NCBI RefSeq assembly: GCF_000420625.1
Contig: NZ_ATVH01000011.1
Coordinates: 124,001 to 188,000, forward strand
Origin: Fodinicurvata sediminis DSM 21159
GTDB lineage: Bacteria > Pseudomonadota > Alphaproteobacteria > Kiloniellales > DSM-21159
DNA: 64,000 nt
Direction: 5' to 3'
The translations under genes and the position numbers were made by a program. This document shows positions 1-7,205 of the stretch, piece by piece. The notes beneath the pieces are model-generated. The model made no database searches. It was not told the origin of the DNA and saw nothing but the letters and a program-made list of their open reading frames with translations. The stretch's first letter is position 1. Every line of letters starts with the position of its first letter.

Positions 1-534
1 CATGTCGCGGCCACGATTTTGTGTCCATGGATCATTCGGCAATTTCTTCTTTGCGAAGCCGTCTTCGTTGAGCGCACGTCGGCTCAGAATCACGTGAGCG
101 TGAGGCTGTTCCTGGCCGTCTGAAGCAAGCGGGCAATGAAGATCGATCTGCGCCGCTGCTCCGTCATGCTCAACCCAGGGCCGTGTTACTGAACGCGCAA
201 AATCAAGGCGATCTTCTGGCGGAATCTGTCGCGGAATTGAGAACTCAATTAGCCGTGCGGGCTGACCATCTCTGCGCGTCTCAGCAGTCTGCGCGGCGTT
301 CCAAAGTTTCTCAGGTTCTTGAAGCTCCGGCGAGGCGCCATCGGGGAGCATTATGCAGCCGCCCTCGTGCTCATTTTGCTTGCGTGTGAAGTCAAATGTA
401 GTGGCCGAGCCGTCGCGGAGATCACGCAATTTGCTGCACGCGTTGTATGCGGAAACTTTGCACAAGTTGTCGCCGCGCGAAGGCTGCACTGCGCCGAATT
501 CGACATGAAATAGAGACTCGGGGTGTGCAGACAT
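1..534 (-). CDS. MobA/MobL-family relaxase, N-terminal part (runs off the left edge)
   Basis: The minus strand is open from an ATG at 534 to the first base of the window, giving 178 residues with no stop, so the gene is cut by the window edge. A strong AGGAG lies six bases upstream of the ATG. The translation starts MSAHPESLFHVEFGAVQPSR and contains LWNAAQTAETRRDGQPAR, ARLIEFSIPRQIPPEDR and, near residue 150, PHAHVILSRRALNEDGFAKK. The last is the histidine-rich metal-binding motif of HUH relaxases and the other two are typical MobA/MobL (MOBQ) blocks. Such enzymes nick oriT and stay covalently bound to the DNA during conjugal transfer. The nucleophilic tyrosine usually lies close to the N terminus; here the early tyrosine is in KVSAYNACSK, so its identity is uncertain. 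The gene is divergent from a MobC/TraD-like gene, the normal arrangement around an oriT. The family call is firm; whether the full gene is intact cannot be seen. Confidence 0.85.
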   Translation of the reverse strand, partial: MSAHPESLFHVEFGAVQPSRGDNLCKVSAYNACSKLRDLRDGSATTFDFTRKQNEHEGGCIMLPDGASPELQEPEKLWNAAQTAETRRDGQPARLIEFSIPRQIPPEDRLDFARSVTRPWVEHDGAAAQIDLHCPLASDGQEQPHAHVILSRRALNEDGFAKKKLPNDPWTQNRGRDM

Positions 535-744
535 TGGCGGCTCCTGTTGTGGGGGTCGAGGGGCGAAGCCCCCGCTCGCTGTCGGTGTTACTTGTGCAAG
601 CAAGTCACTCCGACATATAGGCGAGACTAGTTGGTAATCATTAAATCTCTTGCGTCATCTATTGTAAGGTCGGCTCTCATTTTTTTGCAACGGTACCATT
701 GATTTTTTCAAACGAATCTCACCACAATTTAAGTAGAGCAACTA
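535..744. other. Candidate oriT between divergent mobilization genes
   Basis: This 210-bp stretch separates the relaxase start from the MobC/TraD-like gene. Positions 581-614 form an imperfect inverted repeat: a 14-bp stem with two symmetrical mismatches (586/609 and 589/606) around a 6-base loop, TGCAAG. The sequence just after it, CGACATATAGGCGAG, resembles the CGAC-TATA-GCG pattern that I recall next to MOBQ nic sites. Closer to the relaxase, 557-578 form a G+C-rich hairpin (CGAGGGGC, GAA loop, GCCC, a CCG bulge, then CTCG) that would lie in the relaxase leader. The rest is A+T-rich and probably holds the promoters of both arms. The oriT role is inferred from structure and position. Confidence 0.5.
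581..614. repeat. 34-bp imperfect inverted repeat (oriT-like arm)
   Basis: GTCGG at 581-585 pairs with CCGAC at 610-614, and ACTTG at 590-594 pairs with CAAGT at 601-605. The bases between also pair at 587/608 and 588/607, so 12 of 14 positions pair. R1162-type oriTs carry an inverted repeat of this kind immediately beside the nick site. Confidence 0.7.
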
Positions 745-1086
745 ATGAGGTTCGTGATGACGCAAAATTTGTTGACGAATACCGAAAACACTGAAGAGCT
801 GACTAAGAAATTGGAAGTTGCGCGCGAGCGTGAGCGCAAAGCACGTGCACGGGTTTCAAAATTAAAGCGGGAGATGAATGCGATGGATCGCAAACGCGCT
901 GCGCAACAGAAAATCACGATTGGGGCGGCTCTGTTGCGGGCTGCTGAAGCGCTTTCTGCGTCGCAAGTCGAGCAGCTGAAAAAACTGATTCGGCCGCACA
1001 TCACACGCAAGACAGATATCGAGTGCTTGCGCGGCACTTTGTTTGAGATTCTGGAGGAAACGGGGGGCGATAATGGAACGGGATGA
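745..1086 (+). CDS. MobC/TraD-like small mobilization accessory protein
   Basis: This is a 113-residue, very basic and helical protein. Residues about 18-60 are a charged, heptad-like stretch (EELTKKLEVARERERKARAR) that should form a coiled coil. It leads into NAMDRKRAAQQKITIGAALL, which resembles the RKxxTRRKIxLGAL core of the small TraD/MobC accessory proteins encoded opposite MobA/TraA relaxases. Those proteins help the relaxase bind or melt oriT. Position fits: it faces the relaxase across the candidate oriT. ATG 745 has a poor ribosome site (AGTAGAG); an in-frame ATG at 757 is the alternative. The end overlaps the next gene by 14 bases. The family assignment rests on composition and context more than on a diagnostic motif. 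Confidence 0.6.
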   Translation: MRFVMTQNLLTNTENTEELTKKLEVARERERKARARVSKLKREMNAMDRKRAAQQKITIGAALLRAAEALSASQVEQLKKLIRPHITRKTDIECLRGTLFEILEETGGDNGTG

Positions 1087-1582
1087 CAACTTGAATTTTT
1101 TTCAAGCAGGTCACTACGGCATTCGCGAATGGGAGCAAGAGTACCGTGCGGAAAAACGGCGTGCACATCGGCGGGTAGCCGCGTCGCCGCAGGCTCGGAT
1201 TCTGCGTGGATACATCGCTTATAAAACTTTTACTGAAGAGCCTGACCGCCAGTCGCCCCGCCATCTCGACGATCTCGACATGCTTTTGATTGCCGCTGTG
1301 AATGCAGCGACGGTGCAGCAAGCGCTTGAATGGATTGATAAAATCGGCTCGCACATTGGCGTTGTTGTGCAGCGTCGTGAGCTCAAGCTGTTGCGGGAGC
1401 GCGGTGAGAAAGTGCTTGCGGAGTATCCGGATCTTAGGAAGCCAGAGCCGGGGCTTCCGCGTGGGATTCGGCTTGCGAGCGATCCGGAGCCGGAAGAAGA
1501 GCCGGATTACAGCGAGACCGCTGATATCGACTTAGACAGCATCGATTTTGACGACAGCGCGCCGCCGCGCGCGGGGCGGTGA
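1073..1582 (+). CDS. Unknown protein of the mobilization cluster, acidic C terminus
   Basis: I do not recognise this 169-residue protein. The first 120 residues are charged and mostly helical (for example REWEQEYRAEKRRAHRRVAA, then LDDLDMLLIAAVNAATVQQA). The last 40 are proline- and acid-rich (EPEPEEEPDYSETADIDLDS) and probably disordered. The frame is open from 1043, but ATG 1073 is preferred because GGAGG/GGGGG lies upstream and it leaves only a 14-base overlap with the gene before. Its stop overlaps a GTG start of the DotA/TraY-like gene (GTGA at 1579-1582), so the two are probably translationally coupled. A transfer accessory role is inferred from position only. Confidence 0.7.
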   Translation: MERDDNLNFFQAGHYGIREWEQEYRAEKRRAHRRVAASPQARILRGYIAYKTFTEEPDRQSPRHLDDLDMLLIAAVNAATVQQALEWIDKIGSHIGVVVQRRELKLLRERGEKVLAEYPDLRKPEPGLPRGIRLASDPEPEEEPDYSETADIDLDSIDFDDSAPPRAGR

Positions 1583-4479
1583 GCATGTCTATTTTCGGAA
1601 AAATCGGGCGTGGAATCGCTGCTCTGACCGTCGCTGCCGATGCTCCCGCGCGCGCTGTGAAGGCAAGCGCGGGATATCATGGCTGGGCGCTCGGATCACT
1701 CCTGCGGCTCGCGCGTGCACGCGGTGGTGCGCGTGATAAAGGGCATGCACCGTCGTTGCAGGCAATTTGGCGCGCGTGGTCGGCATATGTGGTCGGGGGT
1801 GCCCTGACGGCTTGCATGGGGATACTGGCTGCGCCAGGCGCTCTGCGCGGCGATGATTCCGCTTTCAGTATAGCGCTCGTGAGCATGGCCTTATCTGCTC
1901 TCGCTGGGCTGCTCGCAATGCGCGCCGGGATCGCACACTATCATCTGAGAACTGGTCGCGTGGGCGGCTGGGCTGAGTGGTGGCGGGAAGGTGCATTCGT
2001 GCCGCCAAGTGAGCCGGGCGCGGGCAGGGGGCTGGCAACGGTCCTTGTCATGCTCTCCGCCGGAGCCGTCTTGCTGCCCGCCGTGAGTTATGCCGCTGTC
2101 GCGGGATCAGCGGCTGAGCCTGACGCCGCATTGCGGGCGATACACCTCATTTTTCCTATCGAGAACAGTACGGCGGGCAGCGAGATGCTGAGGCAACTCA
2201 GTACATTTCTCGTGCTTGCCGCAACGGGCGTGACGGGATTTCAGATACTCGCTTCGATCGTGCACGCCGCGCAGTCGGGGGAGTCTACATTAACGGCGGA
2301 TGGCGCGTATTTCGGACCTTGGGCCATTACGCGCTTTGCAATCGCATTTGCGGCATTGGTTCCGGTTGCCAGTCCGACAGGGCTCAACGGCGCGCAGGTG
2401 GCTGTGTCAGAGGTGTTGCAGTGGTCGTCAGACACTGCAACGGATCTCGGCGCAACTTTTGTTGCCGAAGTGCTCGGCGTCGATGAGCTGGGCGGTGAGG
2501 AAAAAGGGCCGGTGGGGTCTTTCGGTGTGCCGCCAACGGTCGGTGGCATCACACTTGCGCGTCAGATTCTTGAATCGGAATCCTGCGCTCTGGTGCATGG
2601 CTGGCATTCGAGCAGCGAAAAGCCTGTGGATTTCACAGATATGCCTTTGCCACCGGTCGGCGGCAGTAGGAATCCTGATGCGCAGTGGCTCTATCAAGAT
2701 TCGCGCGGCGATCTGTACGAAGATATTGAACAGCAGGATCGCGAGGAAAGACTTTCGGACTCGATGTACTGGCAGTACCCGGGCCAGTGCGGAAGCTTGG
2801 CACTCCCGGCTGAAAGCGAGGATTCCGAACCGCTGCAGACGTATCGAGATGCCCGGATCATAGCGCTTTCAGATCTCGTGTCGGCAGTGCGCGAAAGTGG
2901 GCTTCCGGTCGCTCTGGCGGCTGGCTCCGTGCCAAACGGCGGCGTCTGGCCGACCGAGCCTCTGATTCCCCAGCTCCAGACGGCTGCGGAGGAGTACGAT
3001 TCGGCTGTTACGGAGGAGGCGTCTACGTATCTCGCGGAGAAACAGAGGGCGGCACGTATTGAGATTGTTGAGTCAGTGCGGGAGCAGGGCTGGACCGCGA
3101 TCGGTTCGCTCTGGCGCACACTGAGCGCGGCTCACGGCGAAGTCGCCGCTTTGGCTGCTGAGCCTCCAGAACGCACAAATCCGGATTCATCGGATGGCTG
3201 GCTGAGCGGCAAAAAGCTTCCGGAAGAGTGGCAGAATCTCGCTGCCCGGCTCGATGCACAGTGGAATGAGGAAGGCCGCGTGCCAATGCTCACGGGCGAT
3301 TTGCTCACGGTGCCGGGGGACGAATCGTCGGGAATCATTGCGAAGATCTTGAATCCTCTTACGCGGCCGCTTGCAGAAGTGATGCTGGGATTCACAGAAA
3401 CTGGCGATAGCGACCCGCTCGGCTCGATGATGAGCCTCGGTCATATTCTTACCGGCGGCGCGGAGGCAGGGATTGGAATAGGGTTGGCTGCGAGCATCGC
3501 TGCCAACAACACTGCCGCCAGCATTGCAGGCTTGGATGGCGCGTATCAGTGGGCCGAAGGCTTTGTCAGACCGTGGATTTGGTGGGCATACGGGATCGGT
3601 GCTGTCTACGCGTATCTACTGCCTATGCTGCCTTACATTGCAGTCGTGTTTGCTGCTCTGACGTTCTTCTTTGCGGTAATTGAACTCGCGATTGCTCTCC
3701 CGATCGTGTGCCTGCTTGCCGTCCGTCTCGATGGCCGCGAATTTATTCATGCGGTTTTCAGGCCGGGGCTGATCTTAGTCGCAAACGCTGTGTTGAGGCC
3801 GATTTTCACCGTAGGTGCGCTGATGCTAAGCTATTACTTGCTGCCGGTTGCCCTAGGCCTTGTGAACAGTACATTTGCGGCGGCTTTCATCGGCAGTCAG
3901 GGCGGGTTCACGCTCGGGTTCGGCGGCATTCTTGTAGGCTTAACGCTTATGGTTTGGCTGCAATGGCAAGTTGTTACGCGCGTGCTGTCGGCAGTGCATG
4001 AGATTCCGGATAGATTGCTTCGCTATTGGGGCGGACAAGCAGCCGACGGCGCGACTGAGGGGCGCGCTATGGGTGCGGCTGTAGGCGCTGCAATCGCTGT
4101 CGGTGGCAAGCCCGGTGCTCCCGGCGGTGGCTCTGATGGCGGCGGCGGCGGTCTGCCAGGTATCAAAAAATCGAGCGGCCCCGGTGGCTCAGATTCTGGC
4201 GGCGGTCTCGGTTCCGGCCCCGGTGAAGGCGGCGCAAGCGGCATCACGAAAGCCGGTGGTGGCGGCTCTGATGGCGGCGGCGGTCGTGGTCAGCAAAGCG
4301 CATGGTTCCATCAGAGCGGCGGAACAGAGAGCTTGAGCGGTAGGCATCTCGCGCAAGCTCAGAAATCCTATGAAGCGTGGGCTGAAGAGCGTGAAGCCGA
4401 AGGTAAAGAGGTGCATGGATTCGATGACTACGTTGCGTATGCGCAGAAACAGCAAGCCCTGAAATCCAGATCATTTTAA
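1579..4479 (+). CDS. DotA/TraY-like integral membrane protein of a type IVB-like transfer system
   Basis: This 966-residue protein has several membrane segments in the first 260 residues, a large soluble middle region (about 270-620), and three or four more membrane segments at about 630-830. A Gly/Ser/Pro-rich tail (about 845-920) and a short charged end follow. Two blocks match the DotA/TraY pattern. One is a WAITRFAIAFAALVP segment followed by an NGAQVAVSEVLQW amphipathic block. The other is a YIAVVFAALTFFFAVIELAI segment followed by RPGLILVANAVLRPIFTVGA. DotA (Legionella Dot/Icm) and TraY (IncI plasmids) are polytopic inner-membrane proteins of type IVB secretion or conjugation. The start may be GTG 1579, overlapping the previous stop, or ATG 1585, which has GGGGCGG six bases upstream. 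No other type IVB gene is visible. The family call is good; function in this element is inferred. Confidence 0.75.
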   Translation: MSMSIFGKIGRGIAALTVAADAPARAVKASAGYHGWALGSLLRLARARGGARDKGHAPSLQAIWRAWSAYVVGGALTACMGILAAPGALRGDDSAFSIALVSMALSALAGLLAMRAGIAHYHLRTGRVGGWAEWWREGAFVPPSEPGAGRGLATVLVMLSAGAVLLPAVSYAAVAGSAAEPDAALRAIHLIFPIENSTAGSEMLRQLSTFLVLAATGVTGFQILASIVHAAQSGESTLTADGAYFGPWAITRFAIAFAALVPVASPTGLNGAQVAVSEVLQWSSDTATDLGATFVAEVLGVDELGGEEKGPVGSFGVPPTVGGITLARQILESESCALVHGWHSSSEKPVDFTDMPLPPVGGSRNPDAQWLYQDSRGDLYEDIEQQDREERLSDSMYWQYPGQCGSLALPAESEDSEPLQTYRDARIIALSDLVSAVRESGLPVALAAGSVPNGGVWPTEPLIPQLQTAAEEYDSAVTEEASTYLAEKQRAARIEIVESVREQGWTAIGSLWRTLSAAHGEVAALAAEPPERTNPDSSDGWLSGKKLPEEWQNLAARLDAQWNEEGRVPMLTGDLLTVPGDESSGIIAKILNPLTRPLAEVMLGFTETGDSDPLGSMMSLGHILTGGAEAGIGIGLAASIAANNTAASIAGLDGAYQWAEGFVRPWIWWAYGIGAVYAYLLPMLPYIAVVFAALTFFFAVIELAIALPIVCLLAVRLDGREFIHAVFRPGLILVANAVLRPIFTVGALMLSYYLLPVALGLVNSTFAAAFIGSQGGFTLGFGGILVGLTLMVWLQWQVVTRVLSAVHEIPDRLLRYWGGQAADGATEGRAMGAAVGAAIAVGGKPGAPGGGSDGGGGGLPGIKKSSGPGGSDSGGGLGSGPGEGGASGITKAGGGGSDGGGGRGQQSAWFHQSGGTESLSGRHLAQAQKSYEAWAEEREAEGKEVHGFDDYVAYAQKQQALKSRSF

Positions 4480-4498
4480 GGATAACCGCAGCTCGAAA

Positions 4499-4533
4499 CT
4501 CTCCGAGCCCGCCGCATGGCGGGCGACGGAGAG
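4499..4533 (+). terminator. Strong hairpin after the traY-like gene
   Basis: CTCTCCG (4499-4505) pairs with CGGAGAG (4527-4533), and CCCGCC (4508-4513) pairs with GGCGGG (4518-4523) around a GCAT loop. That gives 13 pairs interrupted by an AG/CGA internal loop. It lies 19 bases after the stop codon. No T-run follows, so it is not a classical intrinsic terminator; it could stabilise the 3' end of the mRNA or act with Rho. Confidence 0.5.
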
Positions 4534-4628
4534 GAATCAGGTATCGCAGCAGAGGCCCACGGGGGCGCCGCTGCCGAGGTTTGGCGGGCGGTTCGATGAT
4601 ATCGAATGGCGGCACGGCAAAACTCACC

Positions 4629-4678
4629 GCAGAATCCTTGCCGTCACAAGGATAATTCTTTGCTCACAAGGATTCTGC
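4629..4678. repeat. 12-bp inverted repeat enclosing a 10-bp direct repeat
   Basis: GCAGAATCCTTG (4629-4640) is the exact reverse complement of CAAGGATTCTGC (4667-4678). Within it TCACAAGGAT occurs at 4644-4653 and 4664-4673. The spacing of 20 bp is about two helical turns, as in binding sites for a dimeric or cooperative protein. Confidence 0.75.
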
Positions 4679-4680
4679 AG

Positions 4681-4720
4681 AACTCAATTCCTTGAGTTTT
4701 CCTTGTGAAGGCAAGGAAAA
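4681..4720. repeat. Two adjacent perfect inverted repeats
   Basis: AACTCAA (4681-4687) and TTGAGTT (4692-4698) flank TTCC. TTTTCCTTG (4697-4705) and CAAGGAAAA (4712-4720) flank TGAAGG. The second could form a 9-bp hairpin but ends in A rather than T on the plus strand. On the minus strand it would be followed by few T residues. Confidence 0.7.
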
Positions 4721-4778
4721 GTAAAAAATCCCTTTAGGAAAATTTCTATAAATCCTTTAGTGAAAGGAAAAGTAAAAA
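4713..4778. repeat. 15-bp direct repeat, 51-bp period
   Basis: AAGGAAAAGTAAAAA occurs exactly at 4713-4727 and 4764-4778. It belongs to the wider AAGGA motif family of this region, with further looser copies near 4795 and 4821. Confidence 0.7.
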
Positions 4779-4922
4779 TATTTAAGGACTCATGTAAGGA
4801 AAAACATAATTAAAGTAACAAGGAAAATAGTTCTTGATCAAATTTCATTTTTATGGTCTCATTTATGTATGTTCGCAATCACGCGTTCATGTATTGCGGT
4901 TTTGACCGAAAGGAAAAAAGCT

Positions 4923-5291
4923 ATGACAAAAGATGATTTTATTCGATTCCGAGAAAGCCGAGCTGCTGAAATGACATCGCGGCTGGGCGCGGATATCTCG
5001 GAGTGCGAGACCTGGTCGGACTTTCAGGACACCATGCTTGCTTTTCGAGATGAACTTGGCTCCAGCGAATTCGTGGAGCGAGCAACACATCTTCACGGCG
5101 TGCTGTCTTCCACAGAAATCGTGCTTCTGCAGATCGTGTTGCACGAGATGGATTACGCTTGGCTCGCTGATGAGCTTTCCAAAGAGCGCACTTTTTGGGG
5201 AGTCGTATCTGCGCTCGATGCTGAGCAGTTAGAAGCCTTGTTGCTGCCACTTATGCGGCGCTGCGGCTATTCGATTCGACTTTCAGTATAA
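4923..5291 (+). CDS. Unknown protein, first gene of a four-gene accessory cassette
   Basis: I do not recognise this 122-residue protein. The frame is open from an ATG at 4869, but ATG 4923 is preferred because it follows GAAAGGAAAAAAGCT, a good ribosome site. The protein looks all-helical and mildly acidic: TKDDFIRFRESRAAEMTSRL, a middle part with WSDFQDTMLAFRDEL, then SSTEIVLLQIVLHEMDYAWL and LDAEQLEALLLPLMRR. No cysteine pattern, signal peptide or membrane segment is evident. It is the first gene after the AAGGA-repeat region, followed after 11 bases by the next small gene. A regulatory link between repeats and cassette is possible but unproven. Confidence 0.7.
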   Translation: MTKDDFIRFRESRAAEMTSRLGADISECETWSDFQDTMLAFRDELGSSEFVERATHLHGVLSSTEIVLLQIVLHEMDYAWLADELSKERTFWGVVSALDAEQLEALLLPLMRRCGYSIRLSV

Positions 5292-5302
5292 GGAGAAGTG
5301 GC

Positions 5303-5554
5303 ATGAATACGGCCCAGCATGACGCTTATGTGATTGCCGACAACCCGGACAGGTCTTGTCTCTGCAAGCTCAAGCTAAAAGACATTTCCGAGGCTTCTGA
5401 TTTCGAGCCGATCTACGGTCCCGTTTCGCATGATGAAGCAGAGGAATGGCTGAGGGATTTCGCGTATACGCAGCGCCAAAGAGGCTGGCGTGTGTACTAT
5501 GACGAGTCAGTCGGGGTCTATTACTATGATCACATTAGTAAAGAGGAAAGGTGA
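5303..5554 (+). CDS. Unknown 83-residue aromatic-rich protein
   Basis: An AAGGAG site (TATAAGGAGAAGTGGC) directly precedes the ATG, so the start is secure. The product is small, acidic and tyrosine/tryptophan-rich, ending VYYDESVGVYYYDHISKEER. It also has two cysteines in SCLCKLKLKD and a helical EAEEWLRDFAYTQRQRG segment. It may be a small alpha/beta protein. No family is recognised. It lies 11 bases after the previous gene and one base before the next start, so the cassette is probably one operon. Confidence 0.7.
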   Translation: MNTAQHDAYVIADNPDRSCLCKLKLKDISEASDFEPIYGPVSHDEAEEWLRDFAYTQRQRGWRVYYDESVGVYYYDHISKEER

Positions 5555-5555
5555 A

Positions 5556-6365
5556 ATGAGTGTGATTGAAGCAACTGATGGAACACGTGAAGTCAAGCTG
5601 ACTATCACGAAGCGCGGCAGAAAGTGGTTTACATGTCGCGTCGGCAAAAGAGCTGCAAAAGTGCTCATCAACGACGTGTCGGGAGACCTGCAGGTTGACG
5701 ACGTTGCTAACGTCGAGGTTCTGGATAAGAGCGAGAAAACTAAGTTCGGCACGACCGTGATTTACGAGCCGGTTCGCGTTCTCGAAAAGCTCGATTCAGA
5801 GCGCGAGGAAGCTCTGAAGTGGCTCACGCTCGCTGAGCGAGATATCTCAACTGGTCTGCATCGCACGAATGCTATTCGTCGCGCTCTCGCGTTCGAAGGC
5901 AAGTTCTCTGACATGCAAGACCGCTTTGACGAGTTGCATGATTCTATCGACGCGCATGCAGAAATGGAGCGCATGCGTGAGGAAGCGGAGAAAGAATATG
6001 AGCTTGTCGAGTGTGAGCCGCCGTCTACTCCAGAGATTCAGATTGTGAACGGCGGAGATGCAGAGATCGGGACGCGAATTTTCGAGGTCAAATCTCGAGA
6101 GAGAGATGCGTCGATTTACTCTAATCAGATGCGCATGATTAAAGACAATCGCTCGAACTCAAAGCGGAGTGGTGTCATGCACTTTGAAATGCCGACATCG
6201 CCCGGCGTGTACAAAGTCTTGACGAAGCGTAAGCGCTCTTTTGAGCAGCACTATCTGTTGCTATCGGCTGGTGGAAAATGGTATGAAATCCAGCCCGGCA
6301 ACGAGACGACGGTTAGCACGTGCCTGCAGGCTCTCAACGGCAATGATTGGGAGGGCGCGGCATGA
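5556..6365 (+). CDS. Unknown 269-residue accessory protein
   Basis: The frame opens at 5490, but ATG 5556 follows GAGGAAAGGTGAA and starts right after the previous stop, so it is preferred. Residues 1-70 look beta-rich and basic (KLTITKRGRKWFTCRVGKRA, then VLINDVSGDLQVDDVANVEV), an outline compatible with a small barrel such as an OB-fold. Residues about 80-165 are helical and charged. The last 70 are beta-like again (GVMHFEMPTSPGVYKVLTKR, then HYLLLSAGGKWYEIQPG). No diagnostic motif is visible. The stop overlaps the next start (ATGA), implying translational coupling. A nucleic-acid-binding role would be a guess from the basic first domain. Confidence 0.7.
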   Translation: MSVIEATDGTREVKLTITKRGRKWFTCRVGKRAAKVLINDVSGDLQVDDVANVEVLDKSEKTKFGTTVIYEPVRVLEKLDSEREEALKWLTLAERDISTGLHRTNAIRRALAFEGKFSDMQDRFDELHDSIDAHAEMERMREEAEKEYELVECEPPSTPEIQIVNGGDAEIGTRIFEVKSRERDASIYSNQMRMIKDNRSNSKRSGVMHFEMPTSPGVYKVLTKRKRSFEQHYLLLSAGGKWYEIQPGNETTVSTCLQALNGNDWEGAA

Positions 6366-6604
6366 ATGTCATCGGTATATACGGCTACGACGAGATTCCC
6401 GCTCAAATGAGCAGTGATACTGAGCTTGCGAGTGAAGCACTCCAGTATATCAGTGCGGCCCGAAAATGCGGGCTGTCAGATGCTGTAATTGAGCAGGATT
6501 TGCATCAGCGGTGGGTTTTCGGGCCGCACTGCATTGATGATGTCGAGATTCGAGAAGGAGAAGTAAGAATCTACTTTTACGACTGGCTCTCAGACGACGA
6601 GTGA
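6362..6604 (+). CDS. Unknown 80-residue acidic protein, last gene of the cassette
   Basis: ATG 6362 overlaps the previous stop (ATGA) and has GGGAGGGC upstream. The frame is also open from 6347. The product is strongly acidic, opening IGIYGYDEIPAQMSSDTELA and ending in YFYDWLSDDE, with HQRWVFGPHCIDDVEIREGE between. Small acidic proteins of mobile elements are sometimes DNA mimics, but nothing here identifies one. A 7-bp hairpin follows the stop. Confidence 0.65.
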   Translation: MNVIGIYGYDEIPAQMSSDTELASEALQYISAARKCGLSDAVIEQDLHQRWVFGPHCIDDVEIREGEVRIYFYDWLSDDE

Positions 6605-6610
6605 GCTACC

Positions 6611-6630
6611 CGATTCGTTACCGCGAATCG
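6611..6630 (+). terminator. Small hairpin after the accessory cassette
   Basis: CGATTCG (6611-6617) and CGAATCG (6624-6630) are perfect complements around TTACCG, beginning six bases after the stop at 6604. No T-run follows, so terminator function is uncertain. Confidence 0.35.
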
Positions 6631-6830
6631 CGTTGACTGCGTGTAGCCCTCAGTGTACACCGCTTCGTACATTAGCCGGTTACGAGAGTCGAAACTCCGC
6701 AGTGATATCAACGCCTTGCATGGTATAGCTTCTTAGTCTCCCGTTGGGGACACCACCTCCCTTGAATGACGCCAGCGCCAGCCAGTCCGTTCTCATCAGG
6801 AACAGCTCGTCACGGGATTTAGGCGCTCAT

Positions 6831-6899
6831 CTTTTCTTAACTAAAGCTGATCCATTCTGCTGTCTTGGGTATGGCATTTATAAGTTCGCTTAAGAAAAG
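6831..6899. repeat. 10-bp inverted repeat in the gene-free stretch
   Basis: CTTTTCTTAA at 6831-6840 is the exact reverse complement of TTAAGAAAAG at 6890-6899, with 49 bases between. The arms could be a remnant of an element end or a recombination site. No flanking target duplication was identified. Confidence 0.5.
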
Positions 6900-7205
6900 C
6901 TTTGGCGAGACCTAGACAATACATGAATGCCTACCTAAATATTTGGCGTTCGCTGAAAGATGGAGCACTGATCGTGGCTTGCAGAACGATACTCAAGTGT
7001 TACGCAAAGGTGACAGATGCGTTCGACGCCGTTTAGTGTGCTTGCCTGCGCTCGACGAGCCCATCCTGGGTAGAGGCTGCTAAGCCCTCTTAAAAACTCA
7101 AGAATCGGATGATTCTGAACACGGGTTATGGTAGAGAGTGCAAAGAAGTTACAGGGGACTGTGGTTTTAAAGTCGCACATCCCCATGCACTATACGGGAA
7201 TTCAA

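Larger units (their letters stand above)
4534..4922. other. A+T-rich gene-free region packed with AAGGA repeats
   Basis: From about 4629 to 4830 the motif AAGGA or its complement TCCTT occurs roughly a dozen times, against a G+C-rich background. Details: a 12-bp inverted repeat (GCAGAATCCTTG at 4629-4640, CAAGGATTCTGC at 4667-4678); TCACAAGGAT repeated directly at 4644 and 4664, a 20-bp period; palindromes at 4681-4698 and 4697-4720; and a 15-bp direct repeat at 4713-4727 and 4764-4778. Such clustering suggests an iteron, partition or operator region. No initiator or partition gene is visible in the window. No promoter could be fixed with confidence. Confidence 0.6.

Noticed and set aside
4023-4627. 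Minus-strand proline-rich and arginine-rich frames around the traY end
   Set aside because: They are the antisense of the Gly/Ser-rich tail of the traY-like protein, which explains the proline-rich translation.
4629-4830. CRISPR array
   Set aside because: Repeats are short (10-15 bp), unevenly spaced and in both orientations; there are no regular spacers or cas genes.
6935-7186. 83-codon minus-strand open frame in the gene-free stretch
   Set aside because: No recognisable motif, no convincing ribosome site, and unusual composition. The stretch is better described as non-coding or decayed.
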